A DNA stretch of 64,000 nt from VBDM01 sp049802235 (GCA_049802235.1 JBARMB010000047.1:1-64000); one strand, 5' to 3'. Shown: positions 44,275 to 53,862, counted from the first letter of the stretch. The notes: generated from the sequence alone by a model not told the origin. Numbers and translations: made by a program.

Positions 44275-45024
44275 TTAAATGACTTTAGCTTCATTCCTAA
44301 GCTTCTCGACCAGCGTCTTCGCGTCCGGCACCTTCACTCCCGCCTTGCGCCTGGGCGGTTCCTCGACCTTCAGCGTCGCGAGGCGCGGGGCGACGTCGAC
44401 GCCGAGCGCATCGGGCTTCAGCACTTCAAGCGTCTTTTTCTTCGCCTTCATGATGTTCGGCAGCGTGACGTAGCGCGGCTCGTTCAGGCGCAGATCGGTC
44501 GTCACCACCGCGGGCAGCTTGATCGCGACCGTCTCCAGGCCGCCGTCCACTTCGCGCGTCACGTCGGCTTTATCGCCGTCGATCTTCACCTTGGAGGCGA
44601 AGGTGGCCTGCGGCCAGCCGAGGAGGCCCGCGAGCATCTGGCCCGTCTGGTTGCAGTCGTCGTCGATCGCCTGCTTGCCGAGGATTACGAGCCGCGGGTT
44701 TTCCTTCTGCACGATCGCGCGCAGCAGCTTCGCCACCGCGAGCGGCTGCAGCTCGACGTCGGTCTCGATGAGGATGGCGCGGTCGGCGCCGAGCGCGAGC
44801 GCCGTGCGCAGCGTCTCCTGGCAGGCCTGCGCGCCGCAGGACACCGCCACGACCTCGGTCGCGGTCCCCGCTTCCTTCAGGCGCATCGCCTCCTCGACCG
44901 CGATCTCGTCGAAGGGATTCATCGACATCTTCACGTTGGCGGTCTCGACGCCGCTGCCGTCGGCCTTGACGCGCACCTTGACGTTGTAGTCGACGACGCG
45001 CTTCACCGCAACCAGAACCTTCAT
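44275..45024 (-). CDS. etfB: Electron transfer flavoprotein beta subunit
   Basis: A 249-residue EtfB: MKVLVAVKRVVDYNVKVRVK start, NPFDEIAVEEAMRLKE, the AMP-binding VILGKQAIDDDCNQTGQMLAGLLGWPQ and VTTDLRLNEPRYVTLPNIMKAKKK near the end (recognition loop). First gene of etfB-etfA-acyl-CoA dehydrogenase on the minus strand, divergent from the CoA-transferase. Confidence 0.97.
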   Translation of the reverse strand: MKVLVAVKRVVDYNVKVRVKADGSGVETANVKMSMNPFDEIAVEEAMRLKEAGTATEVVAVSCGAQACQETLRTALALGADRAILIETDVELQPLAVAKLLRAIVQKENPRLVILGKQAIDDDCNQTGQMLAGLLGWPQATFASKVKIDGDKADVTREVDGGLETVAIKLPAVVTTDLRLNEPRYVTLPNIMKAKKKTLEVLKPDALGVDVAPRLATLKVEEPPRRKAGVKVPDAKTLVEKLRNEAKVI

Positions 45025-45140
45025 CGATGTCCCCGCAGCGGAAAATGTGAATTATAAGCCATTGCGCACCCGGCTTCGGCGCGAGCGGCGCCCCGGGGGC
45101 GCTGCCGATATAATCCGCCACTCCGACCGCACACCTTGCC

Positions 45141-46364
45141 ATGACCCGACCGCTCTCCCATATCCGCGTGCTCGATCTCTCGCGCATCCTCGCCGGGCCG
45201 TGGGCATCGCAGAACCTCGCCGACCTCGGCGCCGAGGTGATCAAGATCGAGCGCCCCGGCGCAGGCGACGACACGCGCAGCTGGGGCCCGCCGTTTCTCA
45301 AGGACCGGGACGGCAGGGACACGCGCGAGTCCGCCTATTACCTGTCGGTGAATCGCGGCAAGAAATCCGTGACGCTCGACCTCTCCACGCCCGAAGGCCA
45401 GCGCATCGCGCGCGCGCTGGCGGCGAAAAGCGACGTGCTGATCGAGAACTACAAGGTCGGCGGGCTGGCGAATTACGGCTTGGCCTACGCAGACATCAGG
45501 AAGATCAATCCGCGCATCATCTACTGCTCGATCACCGGGTTCGGCCAGTCCGGCCCCGCCTCCCACCGCCCCGGCTACGATTTCATTTTCCAGGGCATGG
45601 GCGGGCTGATGAGCATCACCGGCGAGCGCGACGACCGGCCCGGCGGCGGGCCGCAGAAAGTCGGCATCGCCGTCACCGACGTGATCACCGGCATGTACGC
45701 GAGCCTCGCCATCACTGCCGCGATCGCGCACCGCGAGCGCACCGGCCTCGGGCAGCATATCGACGTGGCGCTGCTCGATTCGATCGTCGCCCTGGGCGCC
45801 AACCAGATCCTGAACTACTTCACCTCGGGCAAGGTCCCGGGGCGCTACGGCAACGCTCACGCCAACGTCGTGCCGTACGAAGTGTTCGCCACCGCCGATG
45901 GCCACATCATCCTCGCGGTAGGCAACGACGGCCAGTTCGCGAGCTTCTGCAAGGCGGCCGGCCAGCCCGAGCTCGCCGCAGACGAGCGCTATGTCACCAT
46001 GCCCGGGCGCATCGTCAACCGCGGCACGCTGATCCCGCTGTTGCGGGAAATCTTCGGGCAGCGCACGAGCAGACAATGGATCGCGGAACTCGAGGCCGCC
46101 GGCGTCCCCTGCGGGCCGATCAACAACTACCAGGAAGTGTTCGCGGACCCGCAGGTGCGGCACCGCGGACTGAAGGTCGATATTCCGCACCCGGCGGGCG
46201 TAGCCTGCCCGAGCGTCGCCAGCCCGATGCGCTTTTCCGAGACGCCGGTCGAGTACAAGCTGCCGCCGCCGCTCCTCGGCGAGCACACACGCGAAGTTCT
46301 GGGGAAATTTCTCGGTATGGAAAGCGCGGAACTCGACCGGCTCGCGGCGCGCAAGATCATCTAG
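45141..46364 (+). CDS. CaiB/BaiF (class III) CoA-transferase
   Basis: A 407-residue class III CoA-transferase. N-terminal SHIRVLDLSRILAGPWASQNLADLGAEVIKIE, then LIENYKVGGLANYGL, and the catalytic Asp in RPGYDFIFQGMGGLMS. It moves CoA between carboxylic acids; the family includes formyl-, succinyl-hydroxymethylglutarate and carnitine CoA-transferases, and the acceptor cannot be settled here. Divergent from etfB. A hairpin follows its stop. Confidence 0.93.
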   Translation: MTRPLSHIRVLDLSRILAGPWASQNLADLGAEVIKIERPGAGDDTRSWGPPFLKDRDGRDTRESAYYLSVNRGKKSVTLDLSTPEGQRIARALAAKSDVLIENYKVGGLANYGLAYADIRKINPRIIYCSITGFGQSGPASHRPGYDFIFQGMGGLMSITGERDDRPGGGPQKVGIAVTDVITGMYASLAITAAIAHRERTGLGQHIDVALLDSIVALGANQILNYFTSGKVPGRYGNAHANVVPYEVFATADGHIILAVGNDGQFASFCKAAGQPELAADERYVTMPGRIVNRGTLIPLLREIFGQRTSRQWIAELEAAGVPCGPINNYQEVFADPQVRHRGLKVDIPHPAGVACPSVASPMRFSETPVEYKLPPPLLGEHTREVLGKFLGMESAELDRLAARKII

Positions 46365-46410
46365 TGATGCACGCCATGCATGGGTTCCCCTCTTTGCAAA
46401 AGGGAAAGTA

Positions 46411-46435
46411 GCGTGCCGAACCGGCATCGGCACGC
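46411..46435 (-). terminator. Bidirectional hairpin between CoA-transferase and livM
   Basis: GCGTGCCGA (46411-46419) pairs perfectly with TCGGCACGC (46427-46435) over a seven-base loop, directly next to the livM stop. On the minus strand it is followed by TACTTTCCCTTTTG, a T-rich stretch; this fits a terminator for the liv genes better than for the CoA-transferase. Confidence 0.6.
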
Positions 46436-47362
46436 CTACAGCGACTTTTTCAGCACCCTGCCCAGTTCGCCGATCACGCCGCGCCGGAACGCCAGCACGC
46501 ACACCACGAAGATCAGGCCGGTGGCGATGGTGCTCCATGAGCCGATGCCGGCGAGGTAATTCTCCAGGCCGACCACGATCGCGGCACCCACGATCGGGCC
46601 GAAAATCGTGCCCAGTCCGCCCAACAGCGTCATCAGCACCACTTCGCCCGACATGTGCCAGTGCACGTCGGTGAGCGAGGCCAACTGGAACACCAGCGAC
46701 TTGGTCGAACCGGCCAGACCGGCGAGCGACGCCGACAGCACGAAGGCGAGCAGCTTGAAGCGCTCCACGTCGTAGCCGAGCGACAGCGTGCGCGGCTCGT
46801 TTTCGCGGATCGACTTGAGCACCTGGCCGAACGGCGAATGGATCGCGCGGTAGATCAGCGCGAAGCCGGCCACGAACACGGCAAAGGTGAAGTAGTACAT
46901 GGCGATGTCGTTGGACAGATCGATCAGCCCCAGGAATTTTCCGCGCGGCACGCCCTGGATGCCGTCCTCGCCGTGGGTGAACGGGAACTGCAGCGCGAGG
47001 AAGAAAATCATCTGCGACAGCGCCAGCGTGATCATGGCGAAATAAATGCCCTGGCGGCGGATCGCGAGGGCGCCGAAGATCCAGCCCAGCGCGGCGGAAA
47101 CCGCCACTCCGGCGAGAACGCCGATCTCGGGCGTCCAGCCCCATTGCTTGCAGACGTAGGAGGTAACGTAGCCCGCGCTGCCGAAAAATGCGGCGTGGCC
47201 GAACGACAGCAGCCCGGTGAAGCCGAGCAGCAGGTTGAAGGCGCAGGCGAACAGCGCAAAGCACAGCACCTGCATGACAAACACGATGTAGACGACGTTC
47301 TGCAGCGGCATGAGCATGCCGGCGATGAACAGCAGCGCGAACGCAATCCTGCTGCGGTCCAC
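46436..47362 (-). CDS. livM: Branched-chain amino acid ABC transporter permease LivM
   Basis: A 308-residue permease with about ten hydrophobic segments and the LivM marks: NLLLGFTGLLSFGHAAFFGSAGYVTSY near the start and GGLGTIFGPIVGAAIVVGLENYLA near the end. Its stop is next to the terminator hairpin, and it follows livH by three bases. With LivH it forms the membrane channel of a high-affinity uptake system; substrates could be branched-chain amino acids, amides or aromatic acids. Confidence 0.95.
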   Translation of the reverse strand: MDRSRIAFALLFIAGMLMPLQNVVYIVFVMQVLCFALFACAFNLLLGFTGLLSFGHAAFFGSAGYVTSYVCKQWGWTPEIGVLAGVAVSAALGWIFGALAIRRQGIYFAMITLALSQMIFFLALQFPFTHGEDGIQGVPRGKFLGLIDLSNDIAMYYFTFAVFVAGFALIYRAIHSPFGQVLKSIRENEPRTLSLGYDVERFKLLAFVLSASLAGLAGSTKSLVFQLASLTDVHWHMSGEVVLMTLLGGLGTIFGPIVGAAIVVGLENYLAGIGSWSTIATGLIFVVCVLAFRRGVIGELGRVLKKSL

Positions 47363-47365
47363 GGC

Positions 47366-48286
47366 CTACTTCTCCCTGCCGAACAGGCCGGCCGGGCGCA
47401 GCAGCAGCACCACCACCATGATGACGAAAATCACCACCGCGGAGCCCTGCGGATAGAACACCTTGGTGAGGCCCTCGACCAGCCCGAGTCCCATCCCGGT
47501 GACGATGGCCCCGAGGATCGATCCCATGCCGCCGATCACCACCACCGCGAACACCACGATGATGAGGTCGGAGCCCATGATCGGGTTGACCTGGAACACC
47601 GGCGCCGCCAGCACGCCGGCAAAGCCGGCCAGCGCCACGCCGTAGCCGTAAGTGAGCGTGATCATCAGCGGCACGTTGACGCCGAAGGCCTGCAGCAGCT
47701 TGGGGTTTTCGGTGCCGGCGCGCAGATAGGCGCCCAGGCGCGTGCGCTCGATCACGTACCAGGTGACGAAGCATACGGCGAGCGAGGCGACCACCACCCA
47801 GACGCGGTATTTCGGCAGGATGATGCCGATCTCATCGAGGTGGAATGCGCCGGAGAGTTCATCCGGTACGTCGTAGCTCTCGCCCGAAATGCCGTACCAC
47901 TGGCGGAACATGCCCTCGATGACCAGGGCGAGGCCGAAGGTAAGCAGCAGGCCGTAGAGGTGGTCGAGATGGTACAGGCGCCTGAGCATGGTGCGCTCGA
48001 TCAGGATGCCGAATGCGCCGACCACGAGCGGCGCGAGCGCCAGCGCGAACCAGTAATTGAGCGCGAAATCGTCGTGGCCCAGCCACGGCCCCAGTTGCGT
48101 CAGCCCGATCCAGGCGACGAAGGCGCCCAGCATGTACAGCGAGCCGTGGGTGAAATTGATGATGTTGAGCAGACCGAAAATAATGGCCAGCCCGAGGCTC
48201 AGCACCGCGTAGAACGAGCCGTTGATCAGGCCGACCAGCAGTTGCGCGATCAGGCCCTGCGGCGTGATGCCCAGCATCTCGAACAT
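47366..48286 (-). CDS. livH: Branched-chain amino acid ABC transporter permease LivH
   Basis: A 306-residue permease with QLLVGLINGSFYAVLSLGLAIIFGLLNIINFTHGSLYMLGAF at the start, the classic LivH block, and NPIMGSDLIIVVFAVVVIGGMGSILGAIVTGMGLGLVEGL near the end. About eight membrane segments. It lies between the binding protein gene and livM in one operon. Confidence 0.95.
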   Translation of the reverse strand: MFEMLGITPQGLIAQLLVGLINGSFYAVLSLGLAIIFGLLNIINFTHGSLYMLGAFVAWIGLTQLGPWLGHDDFALNYWFALALAPLVVGAFGILIERTMLRRLYHLDHLYGLLLTFGLALVIEGMFRQWYGISGESYDVPDELSGAFHLDEIGIILPKYRVWVVVASLAVCFVTWYVIERTRLGAYLRAGTENPKLLQAFGVNVPLMITLTYGYGVALAGFAGVLAAPVFQVNPIMGSDLIIVVFAVVVIGGMGSILGAIVTGMGLGLVEGLTKVFYPQGSAVVIFVIMVVVLLLRPAGLFGREK

Positions 48287-48360
48287 CGGATCATCCTTGC
48301 ATGCGCGGCCACCCCGGCCGGAGATGCTCCGTCGGCCGGGGTTGCGCAGTTAACGCCGGT

Positions 48361-49578
48361 TTATTTCTTCAGCAGCTTGCAGGTCGATTGCGCGAGCGGT
48401 TGCGTGGCGACGTCGGCCGGAATCACCGTGATGTTCTTGTAGTAGTCCCACGGCGACTTCGACTCGGCGGGCGATTTCACCTGCATCTGGTACATGTCAT
48501 GCTTGAACTTGCCGTTGGGCAGGATCCTGCCCTTGAACAGGCCGTCGTCGATGGTCTCGCTCTTCAACCGCGCCATCACCTTCGCGGTATCGTCGGTCTT
48601 GACCGCCTGCACCGCCTTGAGGTAGTTCAGCACGGAAGAATAGACGCCGGCGTGCACCATGGTCGGCATGCGCTTGTGGCGCTCGAAAAAGCGCTTCGAC
48701 CAGGCGCGGGTCTTGTCGTTCAGGTCCCAGTAGAAGCCTTCGGTCACGTACATGCCCTGCGTGGTCTTGAGGCCGAGGCTGTGGATGTCGGAAATGAAAA
48801 TCAGCAGCGGCACCACGGTCTGCTTGCTGCCCATGATGCCGAACTCGGCCGCCTGCTTGACCGAGTTGATCGTGTCCGCGCCGGCGTTGGCCAGTGCGAT
48901 CACGTCCGCCTTGGAAGCCTGCGCCTGCAGCAGGAAGGAGGAGAAGTCGCTGTTCGGGAACGGGTGCTTGACCGAGCCGACCACGGTGCCGCCGTTGGCC
49001 ACGACCACCGCGGACGCGTCGCGCTCCAGCGCCGCGCCGAAGGCGTAATTGGCGGTGAGGAAGAACCAGGTCTTCTTGCCCTGCTTGACCAGCGACTGGG
49101 CGGTACCCACGGAAAGTGCGTAGGTATCGTAGACCCAGTGAATGTTGACGGGGGTGCACTTTTCGTTGGTGATCGGCAGCGACGCGGCGCCGGAGACGAT
49201 CGTGATCTTGTTCTTCTGCTCGGCGACTTCCATCGCGGCGAGCGCGGTGTTGGTCGAAACCAGGTCGAAAATCGCGTCCACTTTTTCCTTGTCGAACCAC
49301 TCGCGCGCGATGTTGGCGGAGATGTCGGCCTTGTTCTGGTGGTCGGCCGAAATGAGCTCGATCTTCTTGCCGAGGACGGTGCCATTCTTGGAGAAATCCT
49401 CGATCGCCATTTGCGCGGCGATCACCGAGCCCGGACCGGCGACGTCCGAATAGATGTTGGAAAGATCGGTCAGCACGCCGATCTTGACGATGTTGTCGGA
49501 TACCTGCGCCTGGGCCGTGCCCCATGCGCACAGCGCCGCGGCGATAAGCGGCTGCATCAGCTTCAGTCTAGTTTTCAC
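48361..49578 (-). CDS. livK: ABC transporter periplasmic binding protein (LivK type)
   Basis: A 405-residue periplasmic binding protein with a signal peptide (LMQPLIAAALCAWGTAQAQ) and the type I fold: VKIGVLTDLSNIYSDVAGPGSVIAAQMAIEDF, KKIELISADHQNKADIS and DAIFDLVSTNTALA. The start is a GTG at 49578 with GGAGG seven bases upstream. The LVSTNTALAAMEVAEQKNKI and ITNEKCTPVNIHWVYDTYAL blocks are found in members that often bind aromatic or other acids rather than leucine, so the ligand is open. Upstream of livH in the operon. Confidence 0.92.
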   Translation of the reverse strand: MKTRLKLMQPLIAAALCAWGTAQAQVSDNIVKIGVLTDLSNIYSDVAGPGSVIAAQMAIEDFSKNGTVLGKKIELISADHQNKADISANIAREWFDKEKVDAIFDLVSTNTALAAMEVAEQKNKITIVSGAASLPITNEKCTPVNIHWVYDTYALSVGTAQSLVKQGKKTWFFLTANYAFGAALERDASAVVVANGGTVVGSVKHPFPNSDFSSFLLQAQASKADVIALANAGADTINSVKQAAEFGIMGSKQTVVPLLIFISDIHSLGLKTTQGMYVTEGFYWDLNDKTRAWSKRFFERHKRMPTMVHAGVYSSVLNYLKAVQAVKTDDTAKVMARLKSETIDDGLFKGRILPNGKFKHDMYQMQVKSPAESKSPWDYYKNITVIPADVATQPLAQSTCKLLKK

Positions 49579-49655
49579 TGTCCTGCCTCCTCGTGGAAAA
49601 GAGCCATCCAAAAATACCCGAAACAAGAATACCCGAAAGCGCGGCGAGCCGCCCT

Positions 49656-50378
49656 TCAAACGCCGAGATACTGGTTCAGCATCCCGGTTTTCGCCGCCAG
49701 CTCCTCCTTGCTCACCGTTTCCACCACGCGCCCGCGCTCGACCACGTAATGCCGGTCCGCCAGCGGCGCGGCGAAGTGAAAGTTCTGCTCCACCAGCACG
49801 ATGGTATAGCCCTTCTCGCGCAGGCGGCGAACGACCTCCGCCAGCTTCTGCACGATCACCGGCGCCAGACCCTCGGTCATTTCGTCCAGCAGCAGCAAAT
49901 TGGCGCCGGCGCGCAGGATGCGCGCCACCGCCAGCATCTGCTGCTCGCCGCCGGACAACTTGGTGCCCGGACTGCGGGCGCGTTCCTTCAGGTTCGGAAA
50001 CATGCCGTATATCTCGTCGAGCGACATGCCGTCCGGCCCCACCTCGGGCAACAGCAGCAGGTTTTCCTCGGCCGACAGGCTGGCAAAGATGCCGCGCTCC
50101 TCCGGGCAATAGCCGATGCCTAGGCGCGCGATGCGGTGCGGCGGCAGCCCGATGGTCTCGACGCCGTTCACCCGCACCGAGCCGGTGCGCCGGCCCGCCA
50201 GCGCCAGGATGGCCTTGACCGTGGTGGTGCGGCCGGCGCCGTTCCTGCCGAGCAGCGTCACGACCTCGCCGCGCCGCACTTCGAAATTCACCCCGTGCAG
50301 GATGTGCGACTCGCCATACCATGCGTGCAGATCGCGCACGCTCAGCACCACCGGACGCTCGCCGCCGTTCGTCTGCAT
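49656..50378 (-). CDS. livF: ABC transporter ATP-binding protein LivF
   Basis: A ~240-residue ATPase: LHAWYGESHILHGVNFEV, Walker A GRNGAGRTTT, KLSGGEQQMLAVARIL signature and LLLLDEMTEGLAPVIV Walker B. The invariant Walker A Lys is replaced by Arg (GAGRTT). The first base of the Met codon is 50378; a TTG at 50390 overlapping the livG stop is also possible. It lies between livG and the binding protein gene. Confidence 0.92.
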   Translation of the reverse strand: MQTNGGERPVVLSVRDLHAWYGESHILHGVNFEVRRGEVVTLLGRNGAGRTTTVKAILALAGRRTGSVRVNGVETIGLPPHRIARLGIGYCPEERGIFASLSAEENLLLLPEVGPDGMSLDEIYGMFPNLKERARSPGTKLSGGEQQMLAVARILRAGANLLLLDEMTEGLAPVIVQKLAEVVRRLREKGYTIVLVEQNFHFAAPLADRHYVVERGRVVETVSKEELAAKTGMLNQYLGV

Positions 50379-50386
50379 CGGGGGCG

Positions 50387-51139
50387 TCAATGCACCGTGC
50401 CCATGTAGGCTTCGATCACCTGCGGGTTGGCGGACACCTCCGCATAGGGCCCCTCGGCGATCACCGCTCCGCGCTGCAGCACGGTGATGGTGTCGGCGAT
50501 GCTCGATACCACGCTCATGTTGTGCTCGACCATGAGCACGGTGCGGTCGGCCGCCACCTTCCTGATCAGTTCCGTGACGCGGTGGACGTCCTCGTGGCCC
50601 ATGCCCTGCGTCGGCTCATCGAGCAGCATCAGCTCCGGATCGAGCGCGAGCGTGGTGGCGATCTCCAGGGCGCGCTTGCGGCCGTAGGGCAGCTCGACGG
50701 TGATCGTCGAAGCCAGCGAGGCCAGATCGACCGCCTGCAGCAAGGCCATGGCGCGGTCGTTGAGCTGGTCGAGGCTGGCCTCCGATTTCCAGAAATGGAA
50801 CGAAGTGCCGAGCTGCCGCTGCAGTCCGATGCGCACGTTCTCCAGCACGCTCAAGTGCGGGAACACCGCCGAGATCTGGAACGAGCGGATGATGCCGCGG
50901 CGCGCGATCTGCGCCGGCCTCTCGTAGGTGATGTCGTGGCCGTTGTACAGGATGTGTCCGCCGGTCGGGATCAGGAACTTGGTGAGCAGGTTGAAGACCG
51001 TCGTCTTGCCGGCGCCGTTGGGGCCGATCAGCGCGTGGATGCGGCCGCGCCTCACCCTGAGGTCGACGCCGCTCACGGCGACAAAGCCCTTGAACTCCTT
51101 GGTCAGGCCGCGCGTCTCGAGAATGATGTCGCCTGTCAT
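50387..51139 (-). CDS. livG: ABC transporter ATP-binding protein LivG
   Basis: A 250-residue ATPase: LTKEFKGFVAVSGVDLRV, Walker A GPNGAGKTT, the LivG-type signature VELPYGRKRALEIATTLAL instead of LSGGQ, and ELMLLDEPTQGMGHEDV. The C-terminal ITVLQRGAVIAEGPYAEVSANPQVIEAYMG is typical. The ATG at 51139 is used; the frame is open upstream but has no family sequence. First of livG-F-K-H-M on the minus strand. Confidence 0.94.
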   Translation of the reverse strand: MTGDIILETRGLTKEFKGFVAVSGVDLRVRRGRIHALIGPNGAGKTTVFNLLTKFLIPTGGHILYNGHDITYERPAQIARRGIIRSFQISAVFPHLSVLENVRIGLQRQLGTSFHFWKSEASLDQLNDRAMALLQAVDLASLASTITVELPYGRKRALEIATTLALDPELMLLDEPTQGMGHEDVHRVTELIRKVAADRTVLMVEHNMSVVSSIADTITVLQRGAVIAEGPYAEVSANPQVIEAYMGTVH

Positions 51140-51224
51140 GCGCCGCACGCTGCCGTGCCCTCTTCCCCCGGGGTTCCGGATTATCTGGCACCGGCCGCCC
51201 CAAGGCAACTGCGCCGGCAAAGAA

Positions 51225-52028
51225 TTATTTTTCGCGCCAGGCCGGCTTGCGCTTTTCGATGAAGGCGTCGATGCCTTCGGCGGCATCCTCGAGCATCATG
51301 TTGCAGGCCATGCCCTCCGACGCGAGCGAATAAGCCTCATCGAGGCGCTTCTCCACCTGGTCGTAGAAGAACTGCTTGCCGAGGCTCACCACGGCGCCGC
51401 TGTGGGCCGCGATCCTGCGCGCGAGCTTGTCCGCCTCGGCATCGAGATCCGCCAGCGGCGCGACGCGATTGACCAGTCCCCAGGCGAGCGCGGTCCTGGC
51501 GTCGATCGCATCCCCGGTGAAGAGCATTTCCAGGGCATGCTTGCGCGCCAGGTTGCGGGCCACGCCGACGCCGGGCGTGGTGCAGAAAATTCCGCTCTTG
51601 ATTCCGGGCAAAGCGAACTGGGCGACGTCACTCGCCACGGCAAGATCGCACATCGAGACGAGCTGGCAGCCGGCGGCGACCGCGACCCCCTGCACGCGGG
51701 CGATCACCGGCTGCGGCAGGCGCACCAGCGACAGCATCATCTTGCCGCACTGGTCGAACAGCGCCCGCTGCCACGCCTTGTCCGGATGCGCGCGCATCTC
51801 GCGCAGGTCGTGCCCGGCGCAGAAGTGCTTGCCGGCCCCTGCGAGGATGACGACCCGCGCCGACGCGTCGTGCGCCAGCCGATCGAGCTCGGCTTGCAGC
51901 GCGGCGAGCATCGCCGTGGAGAGCGAGTTGAGCCGCTCGCCGCGGTTCATGATCAGCGTGGCGATGCCGTCACGGTCTTCCCGCAGGACGTAGGGCGCTT
52001 CGACTTCGGTTTTCGATGGTGCGTTCAT
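51225..52028 (-). CDS. Enoyl-CoA hydratase/isomerase family protein
   Basis: A 267-residue crotonase: IATLIMNRGERLNSLS, the oxyanion region VVILAGAGKHFCAGHDLREM and VQGVAVAAGCQLVSMCDLAVASD, and GIFCTTPGVGVARNLARKHALEMLFTG. The usual catalytic Glu pair is not fully conserved: the second Glu position reads GIFCTT, so it may be a decarboxylase/isomerase-type or other crotonase rather than a hydratase. It lies between the acyl-CoA ligase and livG on the same strand. Confidence 0.9.
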   Translation of the reverse strand: MNAPSKTEVEAPYVLREDRDGIATLIMNRGERLNSLSTAMLAALQAELDRLAHDASARVVILAGAGKHFCAGHDLREMRAHPDKAWQRALFDQCGKMMLSLVRLPQPVIARVQGVAVAAGCQLVSMCDLAVASDVAQFALPGIKSGIFCTTPGVGVARNLARKHALEMLFTGDAIDARTALAWGLVNRVAPLADLDAEADKLARRIAAHSGAVVSLGKQFFYDQVEKRLDEAYSLASEGMACNMMLEDAAEGIDAFIEKRKPAWREK

Positions 52029-52041
52029 GCTTCCTCCTTTT

Positions 52042-52164
52042 CCGTCGTTCCCGCGGCCATTAGCACCCGCGAAACCCGTCCCCGAATGCTTTAGTCGGGG
52101 AGCGGGTGGGGAACCCAGCGACTTTCTTCAACGACGCTGGACTCCCGCCTTCGCGGGAGTGACG
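52042..52164. repeat. Dispersed intergenic repeat (copy 2)
   Basis: From CGTCGTTCCCGCGG to GGGAGTGACG, with the inner pair CTGGACTCCCGCC...CGGGAG and a GTCCCCGAATGC...GGGGAG hairpin. Lies between the acyl-CoA ligase and the enoyl-CoA hydratase genes. Same family as 44146-44271 and 60609-60697. Confidence 0.7.
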
Positions 52165-52171
52165 CGCATCT

Positions 52172-53824
52172 CTACTCGATCGCGCTCGCGGATTTCGCCT
52201 GCTGCCGCAGCACGAACTTCTGTACCTTGCCGGTCGAAGTTTTCGGCAGCACGCCGAACACCACCGCGCGCGGCGCCTTGAAGCGCGCCAGGTGCGTGCG
52301 GCAGTGCTCGATGATTTCCTCTTCCGTGGCCTGCGCGCCGGCTTTCAGCTCGACGAAGGCGCAGGGCGTCTCGCCCCACTTGGGATCGGGCTTCGCCACC
52401 ACCGCGGCCGCAAGCACCGCCGGATGCCGGCACAGGATGTCCTCGACCTCGAGCGAGGAGATGTTCTCCCCGCCCGAGATGATGACGTCCTTGGCGCGGT
52501 CGCGGATCTTGATGTAGCCGTCGGGCTGCATCACGGCAAGATCGCCCGAGTGAAACCAGCCGCCCGCGAAGGACTCGCGCGTGGCCATCGGGTTCTTCAG
52601 GTAGCCCTTCATGGTGATGTTGCCGCGAAACATGATCTCGCCCATGGTCTCGCCGTCGGCCGGCACCGGCTGCATGGTGTGCGGGTCCATCACCGTCAGC
52701 CCCTCTTCCATCAGGTAGCGCACGCCCTGCCGGCCCATGCGCTCGGTGCGCTGGCCGATGTCGAGGCTGTTCCACTCCTCGTGCTTCGCGCACACCGTCG
52801 CCGGTCCGTACACTTCGGTGAGGCCGTACACGTGGGTGAGGTCCCAGCCCATGCGCTCCATGCCTTCGATCATGGCCGCAGGCGGCGCGGCGGCCGCGAC
52901 CATCGCATGCACATTGTGCTCGATGCCCTGGCGCAGCTTCGGGTCGGCGTTGATGAGCGTCGAATGCACGATCGGCGCGCCGCAGTAATGCGTCACCTTG
53001 TGCTCGCGCACCAGGTCGAAGACCAGCTTGGCGTCCACTTTGCGCAGGCACACGTTGGTGCCGGCATTGGCGGCGACGGTCCAGGGAAAGCACCAGCCGT
53101 TGCAATGGAACATCGGCAGCGTCCAGAGATACACCGCGTGCTGCGGCATGCCCCAGGTGACGATGTTGCAGATGGCGTTGAGGTAAGCGCCGCGGTGATG
53201 GTAGACGACGCCCTTGGGGTTGCCGGTGGTGCCGGAAGTGTAGCTGAGGGAGATCGCGTTCCACTCGTCCGCCGGCATCCGCCACGGATGATTCGCGTCG
53301 CCCGTCGCGATGAACGATTCGTAATCGGTCGAGCCCAGCCGTTCGCCGGGCCCGGAATACTCCGGATCATCGACGTCGATGACGAAGGGCTTCACCTTCG
53401 CCAACTTCAGCGCCTTGCCGATGATGGCGGAAAACTCACGGTCGGTGATCAGCGCCTTCGCCTCGCCGTGATCGAGCATGAACGCGATCGCCTCGGCATC
53501 CAGCCGCGTATTCAGCGCGTTGAGCACCCCGCCGGTCGCCGGCACGCCGAAGTGGCACTCGACCATCTCCGGGGTGTTGGCGAGCATCGCCGCGACCGTG
53601 TCGCCTGAGCCGATGCCGCGCCGGGCGAGCGCCGCAGCAAGCCGCCTGCAGCGGGCGTAGGTTTCAGCCCAGGTGAACCGCTTCGAACCGTGGATGACGG
53701 CAAGACGCCGCGGAAAAACGTACGCGGCCCGTTCAATGAAGGAAAGCGGCGTCAGCGGCGCGTAGTTTGCCGGGTTGCGGCCGAGATCGGCGTCGTAGGG
53801 ATTGATTTTTCCAGCCGCTGCCAT
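52172..53824 (-). CDS. AMP-forming acyl-CoA ligase
   Basis: A 550-residue ANL ligase: the AMP-binding SLSYTSGTTGNPKGVVYHHRG, HVYGLTEVYGPATV, GWFHSGDLAVMQPDGYIKIRDRAKD, and the catalytic Lys in LPKTSTGKVQKFVLR. Medium/long-chain or methylmercaptopropionate (DmdB-type) CoA ligases share this layout; the acid cannot be fixed. The ATG at 53824 fits the family N-terminus; the frame stays open further upstream through dnaQ sequence, which is not part of the gene. It precedes the enoyl-CoA hydratase and liv genes on the same strand. Confidence 0.92.
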   Translation of the reverse strand: MAAAGKINPYDADLGRNPANYAPLTPLSFIERAAYVFPRRLAVIHGSKRFTWAETYARCRRLAAALARRGIGSGDTVAAMLANTPEMVECHFGVPATGGVLNALNTRLDAEAIAFMLDHGEAKALITDREFSAIIGKALKLAKVKPFVIDVDDPEYSGPGERLGSTDYESFIATGDANHPWRMPADEWNAISLSYTSGTTGNPKGVVYHHRGAYLNAICNIVTWGMPQHAVYLWTLPMFHCNGWCFPWTVAANAGTNVCLRKVDAKLVFDLVREHKVTHYCGAPIVHSTLINADPKLRQGIEHNVHAMVAAAAPPAAMIEGMERMGWDLTHVYGLTEVYGPATVCAKHEEWNSLDIGQRTERMGRQGVRYLMEEGLTVMDPHTMQPVPADGETMGEIMFRGNITMKGYLKNPMATRESFAGGWFHSGDLAVMQPDGYIKIRDRAKDVIISGGENISSLEVEDILCRHPAVLAAAVVAKPDPKWGETPCAFVELKAGAQATEEEIIEHCRTHLARFKAPRAVVFGVLPKTSTGKVQKFVLRQQAKSASAIE

Positions 53825-53862
53825 GGGGCGTCCCCGGTCAACGCGATGATTTTCGCACAATG

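Noticed and set aside
45021..47774. A 917-codon minus-strand frame
   Set aside because: It covers livM and livH in another frame and the CoA-transferase antisense; no protein motif follows.
41299..53824. Firm assignment of dmdB, dmdC and dmdD
   Set aside because: The three enzyme types occur, but no residue or context specific for methylmercaptopropionate is visible.
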